Positions 50,401 through 59,888 of a stretch of 64,000 bases of DNA are shown here, piece after piece. The stretch comes from Chrysopilus asiliformis (taxonomy: Eukaryota > Arthropoda > Insecta > Diptera > Rhagionidae), in contig OZ035961.1 of assembly GCA_964034945.1 (NCBI GenBank), positions 11,853,001 through 11,917,000 on the forward strand, in the 5' to 3' direction. Every line of letters starts with the position of its first letter. Position 1 is the stretch's first letter. Both the position numbers and the translations under genes were made by a program. The notes beneath the pieces were generated by a model. The model was not told the origin of the DNA. It searched no databases and saw nothing but the letters and a program-made list of their open reading frames with translations.

Positions 50401-50875
50401 TGTTTATCATCAAATTTGATGGCCATAAGAAGGAAGAACTCCTTGGAGTCGCGCATAATCGCATCATGCGAATGGACATAAATACCGGAGATCACATTAA
50501 AACTTGGAGATATAACACTATGAAGGTATGAGAAAGTTTTCGGAGGTTTTTGTGATTCTTACAAAAAAAAACTCCACGGGACTGTCCATAAAATACGTCA
50601 CAATATTTTGGGGACAGCCCCCAAGACAAATGTCCATTCATTTTAACGATATTTTAATTTCTTTATTGTTTCAGGCGTGGAACGTGAATTGGGGCATCAA
50701 ATGCATGATGATTCAGTTCCAGGATGAAAATGTTATCTTCTCTTGCCTGTCAGCCGATTGTAAAGTCGTCCATGAGTTTATTGGTGGCTACATTTTCATG
50801 TCAATGCGATCAAAGGAAACAAATCAAACATTAAACGAAGAAATGTTCCATAAATTAACAGGCGGTTGGGTTTGA
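41316..50875 (+). CDS. Fit: Kindlin / fermitin (integrin activator), 5' partial
   Basis: Six spliced exons (41316-41464, 48164-48535, 48598-48975, 49465-49661, 49823-50525, 50675-50875) join in phase into about 665 residues, ending in the family's C-terminal GGWV. Kindlins bind integrin beta tails with talin and activate integrins at muscle attachments and focal adhesions. The FERM layout with a PH domain inserted in F2 is complete apart from the N-terminal half of F0; vertebrate kindlin-2 has 680 residues, so only about 40-50 are missing. The first coding exon must end in phase 1 (it supplies the first base of the codon before SPKDW) and was not found; it lies upstream, perhaps beyond the window. 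Intron 41465-48163 (6.7 kb) is filled with transposons, while the later introns are 62-489 bp. Family assignment is secure; the choice between paralogues Fit1 and Fit2 cannot be made. Confidence 0.97.
41520..41600 (+). repeat. TACGTCAC-family G-run fragment in kindlin intron
   Basis: GGGGGAGGGGAGGGGTATGCGG, GTGGTGTAACAGCGCTTTTAAATT matches the inner part of the copy at 9300-9345. It starts 55 bp after a kindlin donor site. Confidence 0.6.
41656..41797. mobile_element. Near-perfect palindromic MITE, TAA-flanked
   Basis: Arms beginning GGCCTATGTTACACAC and running through CTTTAAGCGGCGACTTTTC to AGAGAAGTGAGG pair over about 65 bp each, leaving a loop of roughly 10 bases. TAA flanks both ends (41653-41655, 41798-41800). 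A TAA/TTA duplication fits PIF/Harbinger-type mobilisation. It sits in the large kindlin intron, so the transcript can form a long hairpin there. Confidence 0.9.
41801..43745. other. Kindlin intron sequence without named elements
   Basis: No exon or element recognised. The part at 42,420-43,250 is GC-richer than the rest of the intron and could hold regulatory sequence, but I see no specific motif. Confidence 0.35.
43888..44952. mobile_element. Inserted hAT-like element with CCCGGGATCC-rich ends
   Basis: The left end GGGCTTCTCAAACGGGATCC and right end (reverse complement) GAGCTTCTCATTTCCCG share an inverted GNGCTTCTCA terminus, and both ends are packed with GATCCCGGGAT motifs. A GCTTCTCA start is common among hAT elements. 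The 13-bp flanks GCTAAGTTTCGAG and GCCAAATTTCAAG match at 10 positions but may derive from the host LINE. The interior contains a pogo/Tigger-like end at 44261 and a GCAGAG-type repeat at 44585-44630. Confidence 0.55.
44261..44370 (+). mobile_element. pogo/Tigger-like terminal fragment
   Basis: CAGTAATCCCCCGCTATACGG followed by CGTTTTACGG and repeated TTCGCTATACGGA/ATTACGGAC phrases matches the style of pogo-superfamily ends, which start CAGT. The opposite end is not found, so it is a fragment or its partner has decayed. Confidence 0.5.
45294..45464 (+). mobile_element. TACGTCAC-terminus element, near full length
   Basis: The left terminus TTGTCCATAAAATACGTCAC and the right terminus (inverse: GGCTGTCCGTAAAATAAAACACGTC) form an imperfect inverted repeat around about 170 bp. 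This is the only copy in the window where both ends are evident, and it defines the family as a short inverted-repeat element. No protein frame. Confidence 0.65.
45500..46390 (+). repeat. GTTGAGCTA-family repeat, unexpanded copy
   Basis: Contains GAGGGAAAGTATTGTA, ATGACGGAGACCAACTCGAG, a single CATCTGTCGGTCTGTCCG, CTCGAGAACGCGTTGAGCTA and several TTTCTCGAAAAC-like blocks in the order seen at 37,507. It is interrupted by the hAT-type MITE at 46014. Confidence 0.75.
46014..46232. mobile_element. hAT-type MITE with CAGTGCTCCGCAAC ends
   Basis: Perfect 14-bp terminal inverted repeats (CAGTGCTCCGCAAC) bound 219 bp, and CTTAACG is duplicated on both sides (46007-46013, 46233-46239). A CAG start and a 7-8 bp duplication are hAT hallmarks. 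The subterminal GGCACACC motif occurs in both orientations, as expected for transposase-binding sites. Confidence 0.9.
46391..47950. other. Kindlin intron sequence without named elements
   Basis: AT-rich with no exon-like segment and no inverted-repeat element that I can delimit. Confidence 0.35.
47951..48032. mobile_element. 82-bp mini inverted-repeat element
   Basis: GGAGCATCCAAACG...TCAATGTTACTTGA pairs with TCAAGTAACATTGA...CGTGTGGAGGCTCC, with TAT on both sides. It sits 131 bp before a kindlin exon. Confidence 0.6.
48164..48535 (+). CDS. Fit: Kindlin exon: F1 and its variable loop
   Basis: The phase-0 start is at AATCAG|CTTCCAGATTTACG, giving [13 protein letters not shown]; the AG seven bases further on would break the frame. 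It encodes F1 ([12 protein letters not shown]) and a Pro/Asn/Ser-rich loop. Ends GGA|GTGAGT. Confidence 0.94.
48598..48975 (+). CDS. Fit: Kindlin exon: end of F1 and start of F2
   Basis: Phase-0 exon of 126 codons, encoding the Ser-rich end of the loop, then [17 protein letters not shown] and the near-invariant [15 protein letters not shown] and [12 protein letters not shown] segments that start F2. Acceptor TCCTACAG, donor CAG|GTAGGT. Confidence 0.95.
49465..49661 (+). CDS. Fit: Kindlin exon: acidic F2-PH linker
   Basis: Encodes an acidic [17 protein letters not shown] linker and [11 protein letters not shown] leading into the PH domain; ends AAA|GTGAGT after two bases of a Lys codon, completed by the next exon. 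Confidence 0.94.
49823..50525 (+). CDS. Fit: Kindlin exon: PH domain, rest of F2, most of F3
   Basis: Opens with the basic [16 protein letters not shown] strand of the PH domain, whose phosphoinositide-binding face is Lys/Arg-rich, and includes [11 protein letters not shown] and [11 protein letters not shown] at the PH end. F2 resumes and F3 follows with [11 protein letters not shown] and [13 protein letters not shown]. Donor AAG|GTATGA. Confidence 0.96.
50579..50630 (+). repeat. TACGTCAC-family end inside last kindlin intron
   Basis: GACTGTCCATAAAATACGTCAC followed by GGGGACAGCCCCC lies in the 149-bp final intron, about 55 bp downstream of the donor and 45 bp upstream of the acceptor. Confidence 0.7.
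50675..50875 (+). CDS. Fit: Kindlin last exon: integrin-binding end of F3
   Basis: Encodes [15 protein letters not shown] and [14 protein letters not shown], then stop TGA at 50873-50875. In vertebrate kindlin-2 the matching site is the Gln-Trp pair required for integrin binding; here the first residue is Ala. The preceding intron contains a TACGTCAC-family fragment. Confidence 0.95.
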   Translation, partial: AWNVNWGIKCMMIQFQDENVIFSCLSADCKVVHEFIGGYIFMSMRSKETNQTLNEEMFHKLTGGWV

Positions 50876-53119
50876 TTCAATTGTAGCGGAGTGTTTTTAT
50901 TTGTTTTTATTCTTAACTTATTTTAGTTTTTTTTTCTTTTCATTTAATTTTAAATTTTAATATTGTACATAACACCGTCTTTTTTATTATGTAGTTGTAA
51001 TTATTTCCTTTTTGAATCCTTAAAAAAAATGTTAAAATAGTTAAAGCCGAATTGTTTGTTTATTACAAGTGAAATTCCTGGTTGAAACAGGGTAATTTTT
51101 GGAAATTAGATATCCGTGGCAAACAATTAAAGGTATTTTTGTTTAAAAACATAGCTTTATCGACATATCGACATAGTACCTTTTTTGCATAATTAAACCT
51201 CATATGATGAAATTTTGGGTATTATGTTGAATTTTTTTATACAAAAAAAATTGGAAACTCAAGAACTAATTGAGGTAGAAAGTTGGAATTTTGCACAGAA
51301 CAATCTTTTATCCATAGTTTTCCGAAAATGGGAAAAAGTTAACCATATTCTCCCTCTATCCGATACAAATGGATTTTTTTTTTGCGATTTTACTCGAAAA
51401 CGGCCCTTTTTTCCAAAATCTCGGTCCACCGGGTTCTATGAGGCTGTTTACACACGGTTGATCCAGGCGCCTGGCCATGAACGAAACTGTCAAAATATAG
51501 GCAAGACGAGGAAGTGGGGGACATCCCCACTCTCTATGGGACTGCTTTCGAATGTAAAAAATCATGTCAAAATCGGTTAAGGTTAACTGGTGAAAGCCGA
51601 TCTTGCAATTTTCGTACATACACACGAACAAACCCAGACACATGTTGCGGTCTCATCGAACTGAGTCGATGGCTGTATGTCCCGGGGACGTGCGGGGTCC
51701 CGTTATGATTTTGGTTTTTGAAGTGACTTTTATATCTTGCTGTATGTAAGAAAAGTAATATATGTAAGAAAGGTAATATATGTCAGAAAGGTAAAAAAAA
51801 GTGGTTAAGGCTGATAACTTCATATTAAATCATCTAGAATTTTTGGTAGTCGGTAATGTATTCGAGATCTAAAGGCTGCTAAATGATTTTGCATGAAGCA
51901 ACCAGTATTAACGCAAACGATTTGAAAATTTTCTAAAGCTTTGGATGGGCTTTCGGGAGAGTTTTGAGATAAATATCAGAATTATAAGAAGAGTTAAACT
52001 TGTCACGCTCCGGTTGATGAACCTCAATTTCATTGCCGCGGATGAAAAAAAAATTAAGATAAACAGAGTTTTAGAATTTTTAAAAAGATAATAAATGCTA
52101 AACAATTGACTACTTAATTCATGGTCTTTTAGATAACGATTGAAAAATGAAAAAAAAATAACTTTTTTAAATCGTACATAACTTTTTTCGCACAAAATAA
52201 AAACAAATTTTTAGACAATTTTACACACGAGCTTTTAAAAAGCAAATCAATCAGAAAAAAACAACCGCCAATGCCTTTTTATTAATAAAAAATAAAACAT
52301 TTTTGAGAAAATAAATTTTTATGAAAATAATAAAATGTCTTTAAAAAAAAATAAAATTATTCAAGAGATTTATTGAAATTTATAATCATAATTGTAACGA
52401 TATTTACTTAGCGCTAATTAACGAAATGAGAAAAAAAATTTTTAGAAATCGGCATTTGTTTATTGATAATTTAACAAAAATAAAATAAAAAGAATCAAAT
52501 TTTAACCAAGATCTTGTTTTACTTGAGCATAAATTAATTAAAAATGAATGTTTATTGTTTACGATTAAATAACATTTATTTTTCTTACATCTAATAATTC
52601 TTTAATGTAATAAAATATAAAAAAAGGTAAGGATTTTTACACCTTGCCAGAGATTTGATTAAAAACAGAGATGCCAATTTAATCACAACTTGATAATGAA
52701 ATATATAAATAATAAATCATGCGAGACGCATAGAAATATTGTATTTTTATTGTAAATAAACCAGAGAAATAAACTTTTATTAATATTATGTTTAACGATT
52801 GTATTGATCATGAGCGTAATAAAAAATACAAAGCAAAACCTGTGGTTTTTTTTTATCTATAATTTCGAGAGATGGTTGGGGCTTTTTCTTGATTGGTACA
52901 CAAAAATGCTTTTTATAATTTTTTTTTGAGGGGCGCCAATTACAGGTTTTGCCTCGGGCGCCGCTTTACCTTGTGTTGCAGGCTGCAAATTTTACTAGCC
53001 ATATTAACCCTTGAGTTTGGCAGCCTTGCATTTTACAATAGTCTGAATGGAAAAGAACTATAATAAAAATTTTGCCTCAGGCCGCTGTAAAGAACTACAA
53101 TTTCCCAACTTTGTGGTGA
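50876..53119. other. Kindlin 3' region and AT-rich intergenic DNA
   Basis: Kindlin's 3' UTR starts here but I see no canonical AATAAA in the first 200 bp. A block at 51,400-51,700 is GC-richer and ends in phrases common in LINE tails (CAAAATCGGTTAAGG, ACACGAACAAACCCAGACAC); it is probably a transposon remnant. At 52,925-53,100 there are GGGGCGCCAATTACAGG and GCCTCGGGCGCCGC phrases, likely a decayed DNA element. Confidence 0.4.
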
Positions 53120-53365
53120 TTAACACTCTAACTGCCACGTCAGTCAAAAAGACCTGACACCTAATTGTACACAACGGCCACAATGAAAATTATTAAAGTG
53201 TTCGCTGCAACCGCAACGATTTTTTGTAGTTGCACACATTTTATGGTAATAAAATAACATTTACGTATAATTTTGTTTCAATTTTTTTTTGCTCTTAGTG
53301 CCTTTTTGACTGACAACTAAATATTCGAAAAAGGCTTAAAACTGTCGTGGCAGTTAGAGTGTTAA
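53120..53365. mobile_element. TTAA-flanked piggyBac-type MITE, CACTCTAAC family
   Basis: TTAA at 53120-53123 and 53362-53365; inverted termini CACTCTAACTGCCACG and CGTGGCAGTTAGAGTG, followed inside by CAGTCAAAAAG and its inverse. The terminus is similar to the CACGTTGAGCGCCACG of the family at 22093, so both probably use related transposases. The interior is AT-rich and non-coding. Confidence 0.92.
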
Positions 53366-54101
53366 CTAATTTAAAACCGTCATCTTCAAAAACTTCTCCT
53401 TTTCTGCCAAACATTGTTGTTGCTGTTTTTACCGTCTTTACATAAACAAAGTTGATGGGCTTGGTGAGAAGAATCCGCTTCGATTGGTATTTCTTATCCT
53501 TTTTAAGATCTTTCTTTATCCCGTCGATAGATCCATCCAGACTTTCATGTTCCAGAAAAGAATTCACAGCAAACTTCTAATCATCGAAATTTTCTCTGCC
53601 ATTCAACTTTTCGATGCTTCCCATAAAAGACAAAGTTTTTAACGATATTCTTTTAACACTGAATAATGCTGTGAATGTCGAAAATCGTACTTTTTTTTTG
53701 AACTTCAGTCGTGCAAAACATTAAAATAAAAAAAAAAGTCTACTTTGAAATATGTATTTATTTATTCGCCAGTCTCATTGTGAACAAATTGCGTGTAAAC
53801 CAAATCTTATAACCGAAAATTCTGTTAACAGTAATTTAAAATAATCGTAGATGACATAAAGGAACAGTATTTTGCCATGTTTAGTTAATTAAGGGAAAAT
53901 TTGATATTTTTGAAGAAACCCTAATTGAGTATGATTTTTAATTCCGTATAACTTCCAGCTCAAAACAAATCAAAAAATTCTTGTTAAATACAAAAAATTC
54001 TATTTAAATACAAAAAATTCTATTTAAATACAAAAAATTATATTAATATACTATCAGATTACATAAAACGAATGATTAGAATGCGGTCATAGTCATATTT
54101 G

Positions 54102-54795
54102 CTATTTTTTCTTTGGATTTGTAAAGATATTCAAATATTTTCCTCGAGTCATTTCCTTGGCTTCCATGACACCCAACTGATACGCCTGATCGTAGAGCTT
54201 CCGAATTTCAGCCACTAATCCCACAGTCGACAAAACGCCAAGCTCTACAACGAGAATTACTCAATTATTATTCTTCCGTCATCATTTTTTTAGTAATAAA
54301 AAGTAATTCTACTTACGATGCATGGAATTGATGTCTTCTATTGATAGTCCTCTGGTCCAAGCTGGTGGCGAAGCGGAAATTGGAGTATTGCTCATTGCGA
54401 TGAAATCGTTAACACCTGGTACTGATGGACAAGCAAAATCAATTAAAGTTCTTAATTAGCTTCTGATTAAATACGTTCTTCAATATTTCGAAGCCGACAA
54501 ATCGCCGTTAACTGATAAACAAAGTTCAACTTGCGGAACAGCCGAAATGGATTATTGAAGGATAACAGGAGAAACGAGTGGAATTGAGATCATGGCACAC
54601 TGTTTACAATTTGAAAAAAATTGATTGTGGATATTTAAAGGGATAAGTGGAATTTTGGTAGGGTCTTTGGTTTAAAAACTAGTGTTTTCAATTGCGTCTA
54701 CCTACTTTTCTCTGGCCATAAGTCAGGTGATGAACGTCCCAACTTTTCTACCGACATCAGAGATTCGTCAGCGGTTTTCGTCTCCTTAACAGGTG
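54102..54795 (-). CDS. Unidentified gene, last three exons
   Basis: Three minus-strand exons join in phase: 54795-54706, 54421-54317 and 54244-54102, each with AG acceptor and GT donor (GTAGGT, GTAAGT). They encode about 112 C-terminal residues ending NIFTNPKKK and stop TAG. The choice of acceptor CATCAG|TACCAG gives LWPEKIPGVNDF across the first junction. The last part, about EDINSMHQLG through EAKEMTRGKYLNIF, looks like two or three amphipathic helices rich in charged and Leu residues, and the codon choice and short introns look like a real, conserved protein. I cannot name the family. Upstream exons lie to the right and were not found. A minus-strand AATAAATAAA at about 53,757 could be the poly(A) signal. 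Confidence 0.7.
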
Positions 54796-55880
54796 CTAAA
54801 ATGAAACCAATTACACCAAGGACATCTAATTTGTATCACATTTTGTTTAAATACTTTTTTGCAGTGGTTTAAAATCATCCTCCATCTCAAAAATTGTAAA
54901 TATTTCCAACTTGTTTCCCACCCACAAACACCAAATGTCAAACTAAAGATGTCTCAAAAGCAACCATTTCCAACTTGAAAATGGAACGCGTTCCGATAAA
55001 GGTTTCGCACATTTGAGCTGAAAAATAAATTTTTGGTTTACTATTTCAAAATATAGTTTTTTTTTCAAAACTTAGAAAAACCAATTGCTAGACAGCAATT
55101 TTAAAATTCTCTATCAAATCATGAAACAAATTTTCGGTAGATATTCCAGTTAGAGTCATTCAATTTAATTTATTGGATTTTGTTAGTTTAATTAAAAACT
55201 AATATATTGAGAAAGAGCAAGCAGAAATACCAGATTTTCGGCAGATTTTAAAGAGATATAACTTAGCCTCACTTTGTTACAAGAAACTTATCTATTTAAA
55301 ATTTCAAATAATTGAATTTTGCAATTTTTCAAAAACTCTATATTTGCAATTTTTTATATCTTAAGAGCGATTCATGGTTTTTGCAGACAATCTAGGCATA
55401 ATTTGGCAAATAATAACAGGGATTTTCTCAGTTTAGAAAATAATAAACATATGAATTTTTTAGACGAATTTGATTTGTATGATAATCAATTTAATCTCTA
55501 AACGCCCGAATTATGGCTTTAGATTTGCAAAATAGTCAATGTAATGTCTCAAATATCGTATTTGGACTAAAAAATTGTATACTTTTAGCAAAATAACAAT
55601 TTCTTCAAGTTAATTTTGTTTTAAAAAAAAAAAGGTATCCAGACATCAAAACGAAAACCCTGTCTCGAATTCAGCACTTGTGCTGTCATCGAAATTCAGC
55701 TGTTGGCTGATTGTCCAGCTGTTTGCTGATTGTGGGGTTGGTGTTGTAAAAAAGTTCGGGTTTGGATCGAAATCAGTTTCATTCCTCGATTCAAGTTAAG
55801 TGGTGGTTGGCAGTGAGAGATTTTTTTTAAATTCAAGAAATTGTCGCGTATCGCCTGATAAATTATAATAAATCCACAAA

Positions 55881-56009
55881 ATGGCATTCAATAAAGTCAG
55901 CAACACAGTGAAAACGTTGAGTGGGGCACCGAAAATCGCAGCCCTATTCTTCGACATGGACAACACTTTGATTCCCACTAGAAAAGGAGATTCTAAAGCC
56001 TGTCGCAAG
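55881..56009 (+). CDS. N-acylneuraminate-9-phosphatase-like HAD protein, exon 1
   Basis: Forty-three codons from an ATG in AAA context to AAG|GTAAGT in phase 0. Residues 19-31 (IAALFFDMDNTLI) are HAD motif I: Asp25 would be the phospho-accepting nucleophile and Asp27 the acid/base. The next exon continues at 63745. The vertebrate homologue (NANP/HDHD4) removes phosphate from N-acetylneuraminate-9-phosphate in sialic acid synthesis; substrate in insects is not shown by the sequence. The start is supported by the short leader typical of the family before motif I. The intron (7.7 kb) holds neurochondrin. Confidence 0.85.
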
Positions 56010-57713
56010 GTAAGTTAAGCTAGACTAGAAACAAAAAAAAAAGGAAATGCTTCGTAATCGTTTCCGAGTGTGATGAATTTGATGACAAAACGATTAATTG
56101 CCCACGACGTCAATTGGTGAAGTGGCGCGGTCGTTTTTCGCTCGAACTGTGATGAAATCCAAAGGTCGAAATTATCGGTAGGTAGTCATAACATTCACTT
56201 GAAGCATAAATTTATGCACAACACTTGGCTGCAACTGGCCGTTTCCGCGTTTTCACCTGCCTTCAGCTAGACGGGGCTGTTATTTCGGTGGTGGGCAGTA
56301 GTTGGAGATTTGTGCCATTTTCCCAGTATTGATTATGCTAGGCACGTGTAGCAAACATTCTCTCAGATGTTGTGTAACCGTGGAGGGAATTTCTATGCAC
56401 TCAGGGATGAGGAGAGGGCAGGTAGTGGAAAATTCCCAGTGCTTGTGGCTCGGATCTTTTGGAATTTTGCTGTTGGCTCAAGGTCAATGTCAAACTCGTG
56501 TTCATGCGTCCCAAATCCCCAGCAGCACAGCCTCAATTAATGGAGCTTATTGTCTCAGCTGGGGCTTACCTGGACAGGTGTTGCATGAGTGAAGATTTGT
56601 GCTTTAGCTGAAACAAAAAAAAATTAAATCTCATTTGAATGCAGCTGGAAGAAGAGTTTCGCCAGGCCCCCCAATGGTTTCGTCATCCAGCTATCAATAA
56701 TCACTCTTTACGCTGCGGCCGCAGCCCCAACGAACCCAGCCTCATGACCCACAAAAAGCCCCAATACTACAGTCAAAAACGCTCATTTGACGTCTACCGA
56801 AACTGGCGATTGTCACGCGTGTTTTCTCGTCAGTGTTTATTTTTGCATTTCTAATTTATTCGCGCAGCATTATTCCGCAGGAAACACAAATACTAAATAA
56901 ACAGAGACGTCTCTGCAGAGATTAATTTGAATTGACGACATTTCTTATCATGGGGCCAAAGTGCGCAGCAAAAAATAAATAAAAGTTTACCCAACACATA
57001 AAATTTTTGTCCAACCCTCGTCGATAGTGAATCCATTTGTGAACCCTGGCACATTAACATAACCTCAAAGTGTTTAATTTGACGGAAACTTGTACGTTTT
57101 TGGATTTGTAATTTGTCGGAAAAATAATTCTAACTAAAAATTGTGTTCTTGTAGTGGTCGGAATGTAGATGGAAAATGCATTTTCATTCATCGGCGGAGA
57201 AGGAAAACCCATAGCAAATAATTAATTGGCGACAACAGTTTTGGTTCGTTTGTTGTTTTTTGGGGAACTCGAACGACGGCGAAGACGAAAATCGAAGCAA
57301 CATTTTGAGGGGGCTGGAAAAGCCGAAATCATCTCCAGATTTAGATAGACTCCACTTCGGACGACTTCTAAAATTAAAATTAAATCCGAACCTGCCAACG
57401 ACTGAACCTCGTGTAGAAGTAAAATTTTGAAGATCAGCCGATTCTCCTTTTCTATCTCTTGCAGCCCCGCTGCGCCTTCCATTCCATTTGCCCGGTTGAT
57501 CGGGGATGCTGATTTTCACTTGGAGGAAATAAATTTTGATTCAGTCGAGAAGCAACAATCACCGGAGTGTCGAAGAAAATCGTGCGCTTCGCGTGGAAAG
57601 AATTTTCTCAGAATTTCCTCAGAAGAAAACTTAGAACTTTTCCATTATCTCGTGGTTACAGCGCATTCGCTGGTCAATTGAAACGTGTTTTTGGTGTGAA
57701 TTTCGATAGAAAA
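56010..57713 (+). other. NANP-like intron 1 / neurochondrin upstream region
   Basis: No independent gene is supported. The sequence from about 57,230 is GC-richer and open upstream of neurochondrin; it is likely its 5' UTR and promoter. An acceptor-like TTTCTATCTCTTGCAG at 57449-57464 suggests a spliced 5' UTR. No TATA box stands out. Confidence 0.5.
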
Positions 57714-59888
57714 ATGTCTGAAATTCCAGATTCGGTGCGTAAATGCGCCATCATGCTGAAGGGATCGAACAGCGACACGGAGAAATTCGCTGCTCTGTTC
57801 ATGGTGACGAAGCTGGTGAAGGGAAAGGATTGTACGCCGGCGGCTAAGAAGCTGCTTTTTGAAGCGATTGGGCTCGATTTCCTCAAAAAGCTGCTACTGT
57901 CCAAGGAACTTCCCGATGATTGCCCCCCGATGGTGTACAAAAGTGTCGCTCTGTCGATTCTGTCGTGCTTCTGCCAGGACGAGGAGCTAGCAAAGCACAA
58001 GGACATGATCAACAACATACCAATCTTCTTGGACATCGTCCAGGCAAGTGACGATGCCGATGACGACAACCTGATTTTGGTCGGTGAGACCTACAGCTGT
58101 CTGCTGAACATTGCGAGCCACGAACCTGGTCAGAAGGCACTTTTGGCGATTGGAGCGATTCCAAAGATGTCTCAAATTTACTCACAGCAGAGCTTCCAGA
58201 CCGATGAGGCTCTACATCTGATAGCGGCGCTCACGGGCAAGTTTGGCCCTGCTTGCTGGAGCGAGGACCCGAAACCATTCCATGCACTGGTACAGCGTGT
58301 CGCTCTTGACTTAGAGACTGACCACACGGACAGGAAATTCGAACTGTGCAAAATCCTATCGTCGGTGGTGTCCAGTTGCAAAAAGGACATCGTCTCGACT
58401 ACTTTGGTTGGAGAAATCTGGCCGGAGAGCATTTTCAAAGGAATGACTGACATTTTGACCAGCAAAATTGGCAAGGGCCAAAGAGATCCAGCGTTGAAGC
58501 TAGCCGCATCTGTCCTGGAAGTCCTGGGCATCGAATGGACCTTCATGGATGTCGATAAACCGAAGCAGTTCTACTTGCTTCTCTTGCAATTGGCCGCAAT
58601 CGAAGTCCGCATGGAGATGAACGACAAGAACTTCAAGGCCACCTTCGCAAATGCCGAACTGATAACGTCCTGTTTTGTTATTCTGGAGCTGTGCATTAAC
58701 TATATGGCAACCGATCAGCTGGACCTTGACCAGAAAGAGAAGCAGTCTATTTACACTGCTTTGAAGGGTGCTTTCAACTCGGTTTTGGCGGTTATAACAC
58801 GTTTGTCCAATGACAAGGCCAAGGATGCGTTATCGCCGCAAGATAAAGCCTTCGCCTACGCTATCGTTCGCATAATGGCTGCATGGTTAGCTCAGGAAAC
58901 TACCGCGATGAGGCCGGCCATCTACAAAGTGCTTCCCTACATGTTCGAATTGGTCAACGAAACGTTCAACGAAGTGCGAACCCATCGACAGGAGAAGAAG
59001 GAAGGCGATCCACCCGCTGATGTTCTTCGTGTTATGCTCCCTGCTCTCTGCCATTTGGCTGTCGAGGACGAGGCTCGTAAGGTTCTCCTCGGCACGAAAC
59101 AGGAAGTAGTCCTGTTTGAAGCCATGGAGTTTTATTTCTCGATTGCTCACTACAAGAAACCACCGATTCCGAAGGCCGAGCGATTGAAGCGAATGAACGA
59201 TCCGGATCCAGTGCCAACGCCCAAGCAGGAGGAGGAAATGAAGGATGCCCGCGCTGGTATCGTAAGTTTGTGCAACATTTTCATGAATTTAACCGTCCTG
59301 GAGGCGAAGGTGGCCGAGGATAGTCCACTTTTCGCCAATGTGCTGCGATTCATCTTCGATAACTTGCCGGAATTGAAGGACATCCCCGATAATCTGGTAA
59401 TGCATGGACATTTAGCTGTGCTAGGATTGCTGCTTTTGAAGCAGCAAGCGAAGAAGGTGAAGAAAAACGACTTCTCGATTTGTCGCTACATTCAGGCGAC
59501 AATTAGGTTCCTGTGGGACGCCTACAACATCGACGAGTCCAACGATCCAACCGCTCTGGTCGTGTCCATTCGGTATAAGGAGCACTGGATGGAGATCTCG
59601 GAGCTGTGGTTCCTTGGCATGCAGACGATGTGTGGAATTCTACCGCTTGTGCCTTGGATTTCTGAGTTCGCCCTCGAGAGTGGATGGGCGGAAGGCATTA
59701 TAACGACGCTGAAGAAGGTGAAGATCGGCACTTTGCCGCCGAACGTGAAATCAGCCTATGAAGACTTCCTTTCGCAGCTGGTCGAGGCCGAACCGGATGT
59801 GGCTGTTGTACTGAAGAAAGCCGACGCACTGCGTGTCTGTCGTAATCATAGATTGATGGAACTCGGCAAGAAACTCTTTGGCGATTAA
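57714..59888 (+). CDS. Ncdn: Neurochondrin
   Basis: A single 724-codon frame without introns encodes a full-length neurochondrin (human 729 residues). Family landmarks appear in order: SDTEKFAALFMVTKLVK near the N terminus, then SILSCFCQDEELAKH, FELCKILSS, DPALKLAASVLEVLGIEW, LPALCHLAVEDEARKVLL and, near the C terminus, ELWFLGMQTMCGILPLVPW. The fold is an alpha-helical armadillo-like repeat protein of the cytosol. Vertebrate neurochondrin promotes neurite outgrowth and modulates CaMKII and mGluR5; insect function is inferred. The start is the ATG at 57714 (AAAATGT); the frame stays open 49 codons upstream but has no ATG. The gene lies entirely inside intron 1 of the NANP-like gene, on the same strand. 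Codon use is GC-richer than the surroundings, and lack of introns could mean an old retrocopy or ancestral intron loss. Confidence 0.96.
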   Translation: MSEIPDSVRKCAIMLKGSNSDTEKFAALFMVTKLVKGKDCTPAAKKLLFEAIGLDFLKKLLLSKELPDDCPPMVYKSVALSILSCFCQDEELAKHKDMINNIPIFLDIVQASDDADDDNLILVGETYSCLLNIASHEPGQKALLAIGAIPKMSQIYSQQSFQTDEALHLIAALTGKFGPACWSEDPKPFHALVQRVALDLETDHTDRKFELCKILSSVVSSCKKDIVSTTLVGEIWPESIFKGMTDILTSKIGKGQRDPALKLAASVLEVLGIEWTFMDVDKPKQFYLLLLQLAAIEVRMEMNDKNFKATFANAELITSCFVILELCINYMATDQLDLDQKEKQSIYTALKGAFNSVLAVITRLSNDKAKDALSPQDKAFAYAIVRIMAAWLAQETTAMRPAIYKVLPYMFELVNETFNEVRTHRQEKKEGDPPADVLRVMLPALCHLAVEDEARKVLLGTKQEVVLFEAMEFYFSIAHYKKPPIPKAERLKRMNDPDPVPTPKQEEEMKDARAGIVSLCNIFMNLTVLEAKVAEDSPLFANVLRFIFDNLPELKDIPDNLVMHGHLAVLGLLLLKQQAKKVKKNDFSICRYIQATIRFLWDAYNIDESNDPTALVVSIRYKEHWMEISELWFLGMQTMCGILPLVPWISEFALESGWAEGIITTLKKVKIGTLPPNVKSAYEDFLSQLVEAEPDVAVVLKKADALRVCRNHRLMELGKKLFGD

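Noticed and set aside
54317..54415. Shorter form of the middle minus-strand exon (acceptor TACCAG)
   Set aside because: Also in phase, but the upstream acceptor CATCAG gives a smoother PEKIPGVNDF junction; the short form remains possible.
54931..55016. Possible further upstream exon of the minus-strand gene (TTTATTTTTCAG acceptor, then a short ATG frame)
   Set aside because: Its donors are weak and it ends out of phase with the exon at 54795.
57567..57713. 49-codon N-terminal extension of neurochondrin
   Set aside because: The frame is open, but contains no ATG (it begins at GTG) and the family starts at the MSEIPDSV-type segment; treated as 5' UTR.
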